DNA of 64,000 nt from CAVVUC01 sp963751395 (lineage in GTDB: Bacteria; Verrucomicrobiota; Verrucomicrobiia; Chthoniobacterales; Chthoniobacteraceae), in the NCBI GenBank assembly GCA_963751395.1, contig CAVVUC010000001.1, positions 558,001 to 622,000 of the forward strand, given 5' to 3'. The notes beneath the pieces are model-generated. The model saw only the letters and a program-made list of their open reading frames with translations. It made no database searches and was not told where the DNA came from. The translations under genes were made by a program, and so were the position numbers. Positions 28,535 to 37,682 of this stretch are shown piece by piece (position 1 is the stretch's first letter; every line of letters starts with the position of its first letter).

Positions 28535-28678
28535 CCATCAAGAACCCTTAACCTTGCCCTGCTGCGCAACGTGCTTCTCGCCCTGCTCGCAGATCACTTT
28601 CCCGAGAAGCCGCTGCCGCAAATCCGAGAACTCCTCCATCCCAACACATCCCATTGCCTTTCCCTCATCGCCTCATGA
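28535..28678 (+). pseudogene. Transposase-like C-terminal remnant
   Basis: The plus frame encodes RTLNLALLRNVLLALLADHF, then PEKPLPQIRELLHPNTSHC and a stop. It reads like the last helices of a DDE transposase (ISAs1-like), but the identification is from memory of the pattern. Nothing upstream continues it, and it sits between two integration scars. Confidence 0.35.
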
Positions 28679-28719
28679 TCCCGTCAAAACGAAAGACCAT
28701 GATCAAAGCGGCATCTTTT

Positions 28720-28990
28720 CCCGGTAGATTTTGACGGCATCACCGAATGCCATTTTTCCGGTGTTGAAGGCTTTCCCTGATTCTTCGGTTCCCCGCGTAT
28801 CTTTGATTAAATCCGTCAGGCGCAGTTTCGCGATTGATAAAACTGAAGTTTTGAGGCTCGTGCGAATCAGCTCGTGCGAATCAGTTTGCCGCCGGGTTCA
28901 AAACGTGCATAGTAGGTGCCCGATGGAATGTAGCGAATGAAGTTTGAACCCGCGTTGACTGCCACTCGGCTTGGCTCCCAAGTTTGCTCA
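28720..28990 (-). pseudogene. Integrase N-terminal remnant broken by a 14-bp tandem duplication
   Basis: On the minus strand one frame reads SNFIRYIPSGTYYARFEPGG, then KLIRTS and a stop; another frame continues TSLKTSVLSIAKLRLTDLIK. Together they match the arm-binding N-terminus of tyrosine recombinases (SGTYYAR...GKLIR.SLKT). The break falls on a perfect direct repeat of CTCGTGCGAATCAG (two adjacent copies near 28856-28883), whose extra 14 bp shift the frame. No catalytic domain follows. Confidence 0.7.
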
Positions 28991-29070
28991 GTTTGTGTGG
29001 ACAGGGATACAAAGCAGGGATACAAAATTCAATACTCGATCAAAAACTGGTCGCTAATTTCATAGGTGAA

Positions 29071-29144
29071 GCACCCGTAGCTCAATTGGATAGAGCATCT
29101 GACTACGGATCAGAAGGTTGGGAGTTCGAATCTCTCCGGGTGCG
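29071..29144 (+). tRNA. tRNA-Arg (anticodon ACG)
   Basis: This is a complete cloverleaf. The acceptor strands GCACCCG and CGGGTGC pair; the D-arm is TAGCTCAATTGGATAGAGC, the anticodon stem-loop TCTGA-CTACGGA-TCAGA and the T-loop GTTCGAATC. CCA is not encoded. An integrase gene starts 72 bp downstream on the same strand, the usual layout of a prophage integrated at a tRNA 3' end. Confidence 0.95.
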
Positions 29145-29215
29145 CTTGTTTCCTTAGTGTATAGGCTTGTTTGGGTTTGATTTTGTGCCAGATTTGATAC
29201 ATAGGATTTGGCACA

Positions 29216-30034
29216 GTGAAAATTAAAGGCATTTACCTTTGCGGCGGGCTTTATTGGTTCCGCCGCATGATCGACGGAAAACGGCATTGCGTTTCCCTGA
29301 AAACTTCCAAATTGAGCGAGGCGATTTCGGCTGCGGCGGAGATGTCCAGGGTGCTCGACACGCGCAGTCGAGATACGATTTCCACGGTTAGCGAGCGCTG
29401 TTTGCGCGACAGGATCGCGGCCGGCAGGATTCGGGAAAAGACTGCCGTGGGCACGCGAACGGCAGTTCATTCGCTCCTTGCATTCACGGGAGACATCACG
29501 GCGACTTCGGTTTCGCGGGATCACGCCACCCGTTTTTACCTCCATCTCCGACGCACGATGTCCGAACCGGGGGCGCAAAGTTACGTTCGCTGCCTGCGCT
29601 CGGTGTGGAGCTGGATCGTGGAGCAGCAACATTTGCGGGAGAATCCGTTCAAGATCAAGATGCAGAGGCTGCCGAAATCCCCCCGTCGTGATTTTTGCAC
29701 GGCGGCAGAGCGGGACACGCTCATCGAGAACGCTCCGACCGAGGCGCTGCGCTTCGTCCTGTTCGCAGGATTCCACGCCGGACTTCGTAAGCTGGAGATC
29801 ATCGAGGCGCGACCGGAGTGGTTCAACATCGAAGCCGGTCTGATTCATGTGAGCAAGACGCCGACATTCACGCCGAAGGATTCGGACGATCGCACGGTGC
29901 CGATGACAAAGCCGCTCCGCGCGTTTCTCGCCGGCTACGGTTTGCGCGAGCCGTTCATGCTGGAACCTGGGATCGGACATGGGGTGTCCGAGTATCGTTA
30001 CGATTTGTCCCGTCGCCATACACATATTCACTGA
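29216..30034 (+). pseudogene. int: Prophage integrase (tyrosine recombinase) lacking its catalytic C-terminus
   Basis: The 272-residue frame has the arm-binding start (GGLYWFRRMIDGKRHCVSLK), a SAM-like core-binding domain and box I with the first catalytic arginine (LFAGFHAGLRKLEIIEA). It ends SEYRYDLSRRHTHIH, just where the HxxR/active-site-tyrosine region should begin, so roughly 90 residues are missing. At about 30,010 the sequence becomes the 3' part of a phage structural gene on the other strand. A deletion or rearrangement fused the two, and the prophage cannot excise with this enzyme. Confidence 0.8.
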
Positions 30035-30566
30035 GCAGGTAAGATGCTGCGGGAGTTGAACCTTCCTCGATGGTTTCGGCGGGGATGGTCGTGCCTTTGT
30101 TAATCTCACACGACGCAAGCTGCGGCAGGGAATAAGAGGTCATCTCCACCATCGAAAAATTCGCCTTCACCCACACCCATGTCACGCTCGATGCGGTGAG
30201 CGTGAACTCCTGGTTGATGTTCATCGGCGCGTATCCGCCCACCGTGCCGAGCCGGACGCGGAATTTTCTCCATTGGTCAGCCGGTGCCGGTGGGGTGCCG
30301 AGGTAGGGCGATTTGTAGTATTCAAACGGGTGCCTCTGTTCCGGCTCACCCGCCTGCGGCACCAGCGGCTTTGCGCTTAGCATCACAAAGCCGGGACCGC
30401 TCTGTTTGCGCACGTTTGCGCCGCTCACCACGTTGTCGCCGCGCACCAGCGCTTCGAGAGTCTCCATCATCGCGTTGAGCAGGTCGCTCGTCACGGCGTC
30501 CTGCAAGGGCTGACCGGGCTTCACCCGTTTCAACCGGGAAATGAGCTGGGGAAAGTTGGCGCTCAT
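29955..30566 (-). CDS. Phage structural protein, C-terminus lost at the integrase junction
   Basis: The 203-residue frame encodes a mixed alpha/beta virion-type protein with no family I recognise. About the last 17 residues (NRNDTRTPHVRSQVPA) are antisense to integrase coding sequence and are not native, so the protein is truncated near 30,010. It is the last gene of the minus-strand structural operon, downstream of the 258-residue protein and the tape measure, so a tail-tip or baseplate-type role is plausible. Confidence 0.55.
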   Translation of the reverse strand: MSANFPQLISRLKRVKPGQPLQDAVTSDLLNAMMETLEALVRGDNVVSGANVRKQSGPGFVMLSAKPLVPQAGEPEQRHPFEYYKSPYLGTPPAPADQWRKFRVRLGTVGGYAPMNINQEFTLTASSVTWVWVKANFSMVEMTSYSLPQLASCEINKGTTIPAETIEEGSTPAASYLLSEYVYGDGTNRNDTRTPHVRSQVPA

Positions 30567-30737
30567 GGGGAAGGTTGATCGTTGAGGGTTGAGGGTTGAT
30601 CGAAAGAGCCTGACGAAGCACCAAAGCGCAGCGTTCCATCGGGGGAGGTTGATGGTTGAGGGTTAATGGTTTTTCGATCAGCCAAAGCCTCCGGCGTTCC
30701 ATCAACCATCAACCCTCTTAAAGCGAAGCGTTCCTTC
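30567..30737 (-). repeat. Two copies of the start-proximal CAACC/GAACGC repeat (family R1)
   Basis: Read on the minus strand each copy has a GGAACGC-GAAGC-type mini-hairpin block, then runs of TCAACC, TCAACCC and CAACGATCAACC. The second copy ends a few bases before the ATG of the truncated structural gene. The same module lies before many prophage genes on both strands, always in the sense of the gene. Confidence 0.75.
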
Positions 30738-31514
30738 CTAACCATAGACCGTTTCGTTCCATCCCCGCCGCCCGCTGGCGCGCCATTCCTGCGTGAGCTG
30801 GTAGGCCGAGCCGCGCCGGGTCTGCGTGACGCCCATGTTCAGCCAGTTGATGTCGCCGCCATTGTCGATGTCGGGCGGCCCGCCGGGAGGCGAGTCGATC
30901 TTTCCGGCATTGCGAATCGAGTTGATGGTGGCGCGCACGTTCCATGTCTTGCGCCAGGTCATGTTCGTCGTGCTCAGGTAGGTTTCGATCTTGGCGAAAT
31001 CGTTCAGGCTCCCGTCGGCGTTGAGCACAAGGAAGCCCTTGAACTGCCAGCCGTTGTTGTCGCCGGGGTTGTTGTCCGCGCCATCCCATGTCCAGACCCT
31101 GGTGCCCTGATGCTCCCACATGCTGCCGTTGATCGGATCGCTGGCCGTGCCGCCGATGTCCTCCACGAATTTCGGGTGTGTCTCGATCGGCTCCTCGCTC
31201 AGCCCGACGACCAGCTCATAGACCGGCTGGCTGTATCCGCCACCGCCGCTGCCGGTGTCGTCGAAGCCCGCATAATCGCACGTCGCCACGGCATAACCGT
31301 CGATGAATTTCAACCGGCGGCGTTCCATCGTGATGTAGGTGAAAATCGGGTGCGCGGAGTTGACCCTGGGCAGGCTGGCCCAGTCGGCCTGCGGCACGGA
31401 GAAAACGGCGGTGCAGGTGTCGAGGCCGGTGCGGTCGGTCATCAGCTCGCCGTGGTCGCGCACCATGACGCCCCGGTTGCCATGATAGCTGAGATTTGAA
31501 GAATTAAAGCCCAA
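30738..31514 (-). CDS. Phage structural protein, 258 residues
   Basis: A soluble beta-rich, glycine/asparagine/tryptophan-rich protein (VWTWDGADNNPGDNNGWQFK; GGDINWLNMGVTQTRRGSAY). I do not recognise a family. It lies directly downstream of the tape-measure gene, where distal tail or baseplate proteins are normally encoded. R1 repeats flank it on both sides. Confidence 0.6.
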   Translation of the reverse strand: MGFNSSNLSYHGNRGVMVRDHGELMTDRTGLDTCTAVFSVPQADWASLPRVNSAHPIFTYITMERRRLKFIDGYAVATCDYAGFDDTGSGGGGYSQPVYELVVGLSEEPIETHPKFVEDIGGTASDPINGSMWEHQGTRVWTWDGADNNPGDNNGWQFKGFLVLNADGSLNDFAKIETYLSTTNMTWRKTWNVRATINSIRNAGKIDSPPGGPPDIDNGGDINWLNMGVTQTRRGSAYQLTQEWRASGRRGWNETVYG

Positions 31515-31702
31515 GGGGAAGGTTGATGGTTGAGGGTTGATCGTTGATGGGTCGAAACACCAAAGGCGAAGCCGTTACATCAACCAAAGCGAAGCGTTCC
31601 TTCCGCCCAAGGAGGTTGATGGTTGATGGTTGATCGTTGATGGGCCGAAACACCAAAGGCGGAGCCGTTCCATCAACCAAAGCGCAGCGTTCCTTCATAT
31701 CC
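31515..31702 (-). repeat. Two R1 repeat copies between tail genes
   Basis: Two near-identical units of about 85 bp, each with AAAGCG[A/C]AGCGTTCC, then AAAGGCGAAGCCGTT or AAAGGCGGAGCCGTT, then CAACGATCAACC and ATCAACC words (as complementary strand text). They fill the whole spacer between the tape-measure stop and the next gene's start. Confidence 0.8.
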
Positions 31703-34312
31703 TCACTTCATCGTCAACGTTCCGCCGCCACCGGCGATGTCTTTGAGATAAGCGGCCATCTCGGTCTGAAGATCGGCCTGACGCCTGGCAAGGCTCACCA
31801 GGTCGCCGCCGCCGCTGGCCACGTTGCCGCCCGCACCGATACGCGCAAGGCTGTCGGCGGCCACGGCGGCATTAGCTCCAATGAACGACTGCTGCTGGCC
31901 AAGCATCACTTCCCCCTCCGTTTTTGACCGCGCATACTTTTCGGCCTGGTCGTTATCGCCAAAAATGCCGCGCATCTGTTTGAGATTGGCCGCAAACCGG
32001 TCGAGGTCGGCCAATTTTTGCAACCCCCCGGCATCGCCGCTCAACTGCCGGTTCTGCATTTGAATGTCGCGAGTCGCGCCGGCGCGCGCCACGAGCGAGC
32101 TGCGCCCGCCCTCGGCGCGCTGGCGGTCGAGGTCGGACAGCTCGGCCTTGAGCCGGGATTGCGCCGCCGCTCCCTGATTCTGCGGCAGCTTGAGTTCCGC
32201 CTCCAGTTGCGCCTTGCGCAAGGCGTAGGCCGCCTGCTCGCGTTCCTCGCCCCGTTCCTTGAGTCCCGCGATCTGTTCCTCCACGGCCGCGCGCTGGTTC
32301 ACTAGATCCAGCTCGCGCTGCACGACGGTCACTTGCGCCTCCGCTTCCGAAGCGGCCTGGGACAGCCCGGCGGAATTGCCTTCTTCCTTCTCGCGGACAC
32401 CGGCGTAGGCCAGCCACCGGGAACGGTCGTCGCGGGTGGACCGCTGCGCCTGCAAGCGCGCATACACCGAACTGTCCTTCGGCAGACTTTCCTCCAGCAT
32501 CCCCTTCTTCACGATGGCCGCATTCACGTCCGCCTGCGCGCTGCGCTGCTCACGGCCGGTCTGCGCGTTCTTCAACCGCCCCTCGGCATCCTGCCGCTCG
32601 TTCTCTGCATCCGCCGAAAGTCGCGAATACTGGGCGGCGGATTGCTTTCCAAGATTCGCACGGTCGGCCCGCGATTTCAGATCACCCGCCGAGTTCTGCA
32701 TCAGCCCGATGCGCTGCTCGGGCGTGGCGGTTTCCATCGCGTTGCGGAACGCCTGCTCGTTGAGCGCCTGGTTGCGGTCGGCGGAGGCCCGCATCCATTC
32801 CTCCTCCTGCGGGGTCGCCGCGAGGTTCGATTTCCCGGCGGCGGATTTCTGATTCGCCTGCGCGTTTTTCAGGTTGCGTTCCGCCTCGGCGATGGCCTGC
32901 GGATTGCCCTTGGCGCGGGCGGCATCGAGTTCCTCCTGTGCCTTGGTTACCGCCTCAATCGCCGCCGCGAGCTGGTCGTGCCGGTCGGCAAGGGTCTGCA
33001 CCGCGTCGATGTTTTTTTTCAGCGCATCGCCGGCCTGATCGTGCGCCTTGCGAAGCTCATCCACGGCTTTCTTCTGGCGCTTCGTGGCCTCCACGAAATT
33101 GTAAATAATCCCGGCAGCCGTGCCCAGCACCGCGAGAATCACCCCGATGCCGGTGGCAATCATCGCCACACGCACCGCAACGCCCAGCGCGGTGATGGCC
33201 GTCGCCAGCATTCCGGTCGCTCCCGTCAGCGTCACGAATCCCGCCGCGAGCGCACTGGCCGCCGCTGCCGAACCCATGAGCCACCCCGCGAGTCCGAGGG
33301 CCGAAACCGCGCTGACCACCGTGATCAATCCGGTAATCGCATACACCAGCCCTTCCAGCGCGCCGCGCACCACGGCGTTTTGTCCCGCCCATGCCGCCGC
33401 CGCGCTTTTGGCAGTGCTGAACCCGCCGGTGAGGATTTGAAGGAACTGCGCGATCCGCGACACGGCCGGCGCGACGGCTTTCATCGCCTCTGTCCAGTTC
33501 TTCGTGTTCTGCACGTCGCCTTCCGCGAACGGTGACGCGAATTTTTCCTGCAAGTTCGTTCCCGCCGCCTCGAACGCCGCATTCACCGCATCGACCTCGC
33601 CCGCCATCGACTGCATCCCGCCCTTCGCCTGTTCCAGCGCCGAGGTGAGCGCGGCGAACACCTGGGCGTTGCTTGCGCCGTTCTCCTGCAACTGCGCCAG
33701 CTCGTCCGCCGTCGCGCTGCTGATCGCCCCCATCTCCCGAAGCTGTTCCGCCGCGCCGCCGATTGGGCCGCCGCCTCGCAATGTGGCGTAGAATGTCCCC
33801 ACGGCATCCGCCATGCCCACGAGTCCGTTGCCGCTCGCCGCCGCGCTGTCGCCGATGGTTTCGAGCGCCTTCGCGCCGGAATACGCACCGCGCGTCATCA
33901 CTTCGAGCGAGCGCGCCGCCTCGCCCACATCGCCGAGCTTGAGGTTCTTCGACGCCGCGAAGTTCACCAGCTCCGCGACCTTCTTCTTCGCCGCCTCCGC
34001 GCCGCCCACGAGCGGGGCGAACATGCGCTGCATCCCCTGGATCTGCGCGAGCTTGCGGAGCGCGGCATCGAGCGAGCCGGTGTCGTGCAGCAGGGCGCGG
34101 ATGCTTTTCGACATGGCGGTAAACGCGCCCGCCAGCCCGATCTGCAACAGCGGCTTGAACAGGATCAAATCCTTGAGCAACTGCCCGATGGCCTTGAGCT
34201 TGTTCTCAGCCGTGACAAGGTTGGCGATGTCGAACGCGATGCCCGCCCCGTCGAGCGGATTGGCGACATTCTGCGCCACGTTCTTTTTGATGAAGTCCTT
34301 GAAGGCGGCCAT
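31703..34312 (-). CDS. Phage tail tape measure protein
   Basis: The protein has 869 residues. The N-terminal third is helical and alanine/glycine-rich (IGGAAEQLREMGAISSATAD), the middle has several hydrophobic segments (LEGLVYAITGLITVVSAVSA; VAMIATGIGVILAVLGTAAG), and the last third is long coiled coil (AAIEAVTKAQEELDAARAKG). Length, hydrophobic patch and coiled coil are typical of the rod that sets tail length and enters the host envelope. ATG 34312 is chosen because the upstream extension is encoded by an R1 repeat. It implies a tailed phage with a long tail. Confidence 0.85.
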   Translation of the reverse strand: MAAFKDFIKKNVAQNVANPLDGAGIAFDIANLVTAENKLKAIGQLLKDLILFKPLLQIGLAGAFTAMSKSIRALLHDTGSLDAALRKLAQIQGMQRMFAPLVGGAEAAKKKVAELVNFAASKNLKLGDVGEAARSLEVMTRGAYSGAKALETIGDSAAASGNGLVGMADAVGTFYATLRGGGPIGGAAEQLREMGAISSATADELAQLQENGASNAQVFAALTSALEQAKGGMQSMAGEVDAVNAAFEAAGTNLQEKFASPFAEGDVQNTKNWTEAMKAVAPAVSRIAQFLQILTGGFSTAKSAAAAWAGQNAVVRGALEGLVYAITGLITVVSAVSALGLAGWLMGSAAAASALAAGFVTLTGATGMLATAITALGVAVRVAMIATGIGVILAVLGTAAGIIYNFVEATKRQKKAVDELRKAHDQAGDALKKNIDAVQTLADRHDQLAAAIEAVTKAQEELDAARAKGNPQAIAEAERNLKNAQANQKSAAGKSNLAATPQEEEWMRASADRNQALNEQAFRNAMETATPEQRIGLMQNSAGDLKSRADRANLGKQSAAQYSRLSADAENERQDAEGRLKNAQTGREQRSAQADVNAAIVKKGMLEESLPKDSSVYARLQAQRSTRDDRSRWLAYAGVREKEEGNSAGLSQAASEAEAQVTVVQRELDLVNQRAAVEEQIAGLKERGEEREQAAYALRKAQLEAELKLPQNQGAAAQSRLKAELSDLDRQRAEGGRSSLVARAGATRDIQMQNRQLSGDAGGLQKLADLDRFAANLKQMRGIFGDNDQAEKYARSKTEGEVMLGQQQSFIGANAAVAADSLARIGAGGNVASGGGDLVSLARRQADLQTEMAAYLKDIAGGGGTLTMK

Positions 34313-34315
34313 TTG

Positions 34316-34440
34316 GGAAGGTTGATGGTTGAGAGTTGATGGTTGAGAGTTTTTAAGAATGGCGGCGCAGCCGCGAAGCATCTGGACTCTCAACAAAAGG
34401 CGAAGCCGTTCCCTCAACCAAAGCCCCGCGTTCTTTTAGC
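34316..34440 (-). repeat. R1 repeat copy covering a gene 3' end and the tape-measure leader
   Basis: TCAACC-type words and the AAAGGCGAAGCCGTTCC block lie immediately 5' of the tape-measure ATG. The copy also supplies the last residues (ERGALVEGTASPFVE) of the upstream gene at 34353-35108, so it has inserted into or replaced that gene's native end. Confidence 0.75.
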
Positions 34441-35108
34441 TTCTGCTGAAACTCCCTCTCCTCCTCGTCCATGAAATCCACCGTCATTCCCTGGGCGCGG
34501 CGCGCGCTGGTGCGATACCAGTCCTCGCGACCGATGGGCAGCTCCCATGCAACCGCTTCCGGCCAGTGGCTCCAGCCGATGATGTCGCTCACGGCGTCGA
34601 AGATGTCGGGCGGCGGCGTGGCGGGCACGCGCGGCACGGCCCCCTTCGGCAGCTCGGGCGGGATGATGGAGCAATCGAGCTTTTGCAGGTAATCGCCGGT
34701 GTATTCGAGGAAGGCATCGACGACGCGCTGAAAACAGGGAGCGGGAGTCGGAATGGGAGTGGAGTGGTGGAGTGGTGGAGTATTGGGGTGCTGCATTGCT
34801 CCATCACTCCATGACTCCATCACTCCATGACTCCACATCTTCATGCGCAACACGAACGGCACGAGCCAGGGGCGGCGCAGGCGGGAATCGTCGAACCGCA
34901 GGCGGCAGATGGCGACGGCGGTGCGGAGATCGAATAGCGTGACCGCGCCCTTTCGGACAAACGGAGAATTCACCGCCAGCAGCAGCAGCAAATGCCAGCG
35001 GCAGAACTTGCGGAGCCGGACGCCCAGAACCCGCGTGCCCGACCAGCCGCCGCGCGGCTGCCCGTCAATGAACGCCGCGGCAAGGATCGGATCGATCAGA
35101 GAGGACAT
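34353..35108 (-). CDS. Phage protein, 251 residues, containing two repeat-encoded segments
   Basis: The protein lies between the tail-tube-like gene and the tape measure, the position of tail assembly chaperones. The N-terminal part (IDPILAAAFIDGQPRGGWSG) and the C-terminal part (DIIGWSHWPEAVAWELPIGR) look like real protein. A central stretch (MESWSDGAMQHPNTPPLHHS) is encoded by a CTCCATGACTCCAT-type repeat at 34735-34845, and the C-terminus by an R1 repeat. I do not recognise the family. Confidence 0.55.
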   Translation of the reverse strand: MSSLIDPILAAAFIDGQPRGGWSGTRVLGVRLRKFCRWHLLLLLAVNSPFVRKGAVTLFDLRTAVAICRLRFDDSRLRRPWLVPFVLRMKMWSHGVMESWSDGAMQHPNTPPLHHSTPIPTPAPCFQRVVDAFLEYTGDYLQKLDCSIIPPELPKGAVPRVPATPPPDIFDAVSDIIGWSHWPEAVAWELPIGREDWYRTSARRAQGMTVDFMDEEEREFQQKLKERGALVEGTASPFVESPDASRLRRHS

Positions 35109-35201
35109 GGCGGATGGGATACGGGATATGGCAGATCGGATATGGGATATGGGCGATTGCACATTGTCCCCATCTCCCATCTCCTATCTCCCAACTCCCA
35201 A
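35109..35201 (-). repeat. Word-like inverted repeat spacer (GGGATATGG / CCCATCTCCC)
   Basis: The whole spacer between two tail genes is made of GATGGGATACGGGATATGG-type words on one side and CCCATCTCCCATCTCC, TCCCAACTCCCAACT on the other, so its two halves are roughly complementary. It resembles the other word-repeat spacers of this prophage but has a different sequence. Confidence 0.6.
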
Positions 35202-35579
35202 CTACGAAGTGACCAGCGCGAAGCTCACGACCTCCAGTTCCACGTTGGCGAAGTCGCCTTTCTCGCGGGGATCGTTGATGCTTTTCACGAGGAAGAACCG
35301 GGAGACACCGTTCACCGTGAAGTTGAACGTGTTGCCGATCGCGTTGCCGCTGTAGCCGGCCTCGATGTAACCGGAGAACGTGCCGGTGATCATCCGCTTG
35401 TCGGCCTTGCTCAGCGCGACCGATTCGGTCTGCCCCTCTCCATCGGTGGCGGTGACGAAAGTTTCGGGCTCATATTTCAAAACCGCCTTGCGGGCGAAAA
35501 AGTGGGCGATGGTCGGCGCGTCGGAGGTCTGGAACCCATAAACGAACTGACTGCCTTTGATCTCAACATTGGTGGCCAT
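35202..35579 (-). CDS. Phage tail-tube-like protein, 125 residues
   Basis: A small beta-rich protein (IKGSQFVYGFQTSDAPTIAH; RMITGTFSGYIEAGYSGNAI; ELEVVSFALVTS) upstream of the tape-measure gene. The size and position fit a tail tube or tail terminator subunit, but no family signature was recognised. ATG 35579 is chosen over an upstream in-frame start for better protein quality. Confidence 0.5.
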   Translation of the reverse strand: MATNVEIKGSQFVYGFQTSDAPTIAHFFARKAVLKYEPETFVTATDGEGQTESVALSKADKRMITGTFSGYIEAGYSGNAIGNTFNFTVNGVSRFFLVKSINDPREKGDFANVELEVVSFALVTS

Positions 35580-35727
35580 GCCGGTTGCACGGCTGTCAAC
35601 TTCCCCGTTATGAGCGCAAGTCTCTGTTAGATATGCCGGGCACGCCTCATGCCCCACAGTTGATGGAGGTGTCGATTACTTCGAGCAGTGTCATAGAGGA
35701 ACCGGTGATGAAGGCTTTCCAGCCTCC

Positions 35728-37476
35728 TCAGTTCCGTCGTGAACGGAAGAAGCGTTTCGGTTGGCCTTGGGTTGAATAGAAGCGGGTAATGGCACCGCCA
35801 GTGCCGATGATGTTCGTCTCGATTGTGGACCAGTTGGTGAGATCGGTGGACGATTCGATGCGGTAGCTGATCCCATTCGCGCCACCAAAGCGGAATTCGA
35901 CCGATGGGACGAGAGTTGAGTATGTGTCTGGAGAACTCGCCGCCGAGGTCGGGCTGAAACCAGTGGCTACCTCGAAACCGTCATCGAATCCGTCGCCGTC
36001 GGTGTCCCGGATGTTGGGATTTGAATGGTAGGCATTCACTTCCGCTCCATCGCTGAGACCATCGCCATCGGAATCTGGATTGGTCGGGCTCGTTCCGGTA
36101 TCGTTGGGCGAAACATAGATACCTGTCCCGGTCTCGAATCGGTCAGGGATTCCGTCACCATCTGTGTCAATCTCGCCTTCGTAGCGAGCGAGCGCGAAAG
36201 CGTTCTTGGACACGCCTGCAACTACGATCTTTCCATCGCTCTGCAAGGCTACGCAGTTGGCATAGTCATTGCCTTTACTGATGTCGGTAATAACCTTGCC
36301 CGTGCCGTTAAAGGTCGTATCCAAACTCCCATTGGTATTGTAGCGCACTACTGCGAAGTCGCTGGTGCTGTTGTCAAGCTTGGTGCCAGAGACCCCGACA
36401 ACAACGATCTTCCTATCTTCTCGCACCGCCACGCCGTTTCCTGCGTCGTTAAAGGCGATGTCCGTTATCACCTTGCCGCTGCCATTGAAACTCGAATCCA
36501 AGCTCCCATCGGTATTGTAACGCACTAATGCGATGTCGGACCCGGATGGTTGTTCTGTCTTTCCAGCCACAACGATTTTTCCATCACTCTGCAACGACAC
36601 GCTATTGGCTGCGTCGCAGCTGCTTCCAACGGGGGTAGTCACTTTGCCGGTGCCGTTGAAAGTGAGATCTAGGCTCCCATTAGCGTTATATCGAACCACC
36701 GCAAAGTCTTTGGTTCCGGCAGTTTGGTTGCTACCAGAATTTCCCGCAACGACGATCTTGCCATCGCTCTGCACCACGAGGCAGCTCGCTTGGTCGTCAC
36801 CACTGCCGACGGAGGTTGTCACCTTGCCTGTGCCGTTGAACGTGGTGTCCAGGGTGCCGTCGGCATTGTAACGAGCCAGCGCGAAGTCGTAGTTACTGCC
36901 ATTAGAAGTCTCCCCTGCAACCACGATCTTCCCGTCACTCTGTACCGCTATGCTCGTTGCGTCACTGTCGCGAGTGCCGATGGCCGTGGTCACCTTGCCG
37001 GTATCGTTGAAGGTCGTGTCCAGACTACCGTCACTGTTGTAGCGCGCCAGGGCGAATCCGTTAGTGAAATGGGTGCCGTCGAAGGCAATAAGCGTAAAAC
37101 CTGCCACGACGATCTTCCCGTCACTCTGTATCATCACGCCTCGGCCGATGTCGTTTGTGCCGAGTGTGGCGCTGCTAAAGTCGGTGGTCACTTTGCCGGT
37201 GCCGTTGAAGCTGGTATCCAGACTGCCGTCGGCATTGTAGCGAGCCAGCGCGAAGTCATAGTTGGCCGCAGGGTTCAAAGAATAGCCCGCGACCACAATT
37301 TTTCCATCGCCCTGCAACGCAACGCTGTACGCCTCGCAACCGCTGCCCCCCATAGAGGTTGTCACCTTGCCATTCCCGCCAAAGCTGAAGTCAAGGTCGC
37401 CCGGTGCCGCTGCGGCCACCTGAGCAAAGGCCATGAGCGCTGTGCAGGCGAGAGTGATGAGTTGAGTGGTTTTCAT
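35728..37476 (-). CDS. Secreted delta-60 repeat protein with calcium-binding-type repeats (cargo)
   Basis: The protein has 582 residues. A signal peptide (LITLACTALMAFAQVAAAA) is followed by about eight delta-60 repeats (DGKIVVAG...FALARYNADGSLDTSFNGTG), which should form a beta-propeller, and then three thrombospondin-type-3-like motifs (DTDGDGIPDRFE, DSDGDGLSDGAE, DTDGDGFDDGFE). The end (ESSTDLTNWS...KRFFRSRRN) is a C-terminal domain shared with the secreted protein at 38865. It is a host-type exported protein lying inside a phage tail gene cluster, so it is cargo, not virion structure. Confidence 0.75.
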   Translation of the reverse strand: MKTTQLITLACTALMAFAQVAAAAPGDLDFSFGGNGKVTTSMGGSGCEAYSVALQGDGKIVVAGYSLNPAANYDFALARYNADGSLDTSFNGTGKVTTDFSSATLGTNDIGRGVMIQSDGKIVVAGFTLIAFDGTHFTNGFALARYNSDGSLDTTFNDTGKVTTAIGTRDSDATSIAVQSDGKIVVAGETSNGSNYDFALARYNADGTLDTTFNGTGKVTTSVGSGDDQASCLVVQSDGKIVVAGNSGSNQTAGTKDFAVVRYNANGSLDLTFNGTGKVTTPVGSSCDAANSVSLQSDGKIVVAGKTEQPSGSDIALVRYNTDGSLDSSFNGSGKVITDIAFNDAGNGVAVREDRKIVVVGVSGTKLDNSTSDFAVVRYNTNGSLDTTFNGTGKVITDISKGNDYANCVALQSDGKIVVAGVSKNAFALARYEGEIDTDGDGIPDRFETGTGIYVSPNDTGTSPTNPDSDGDGLSDGAEVNAYHSNPNIRDTDGDGFDDGFEVATGFSPTSAASSPDTYSTLVPSVEFRFGGANGISYRIESSTDLTNWSTIETNIIGTGGAITRFYSTQGQPKRFFRSRRN

Positions 37477-37682
37477 GTTCTGGTTCTCCGCTTGAGGGTT
37501 TGTCTGAACGCGCACGCATCCCCGCGAAGCGCGCAACGAATGCTCGCCCCCTGTCAGGGCCGATGTCAAAATGAAATTGAGCGTACTGGTTTCGATTACC
37601 TCGTTACCAACTGTCCTCGGATTGGTTTCCGTCCGTATAATCAAAATCAGCACTATAGCCGTGGTGTTTTTGAGTTAAGATG

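Noticed and set aside
29060..30118. Minus-strand ORF of 352 codons across tRNA-Arg and the integrase
   Set aside because: It runs through a tRNA gene and is antisense to an integrase with clear motifs.
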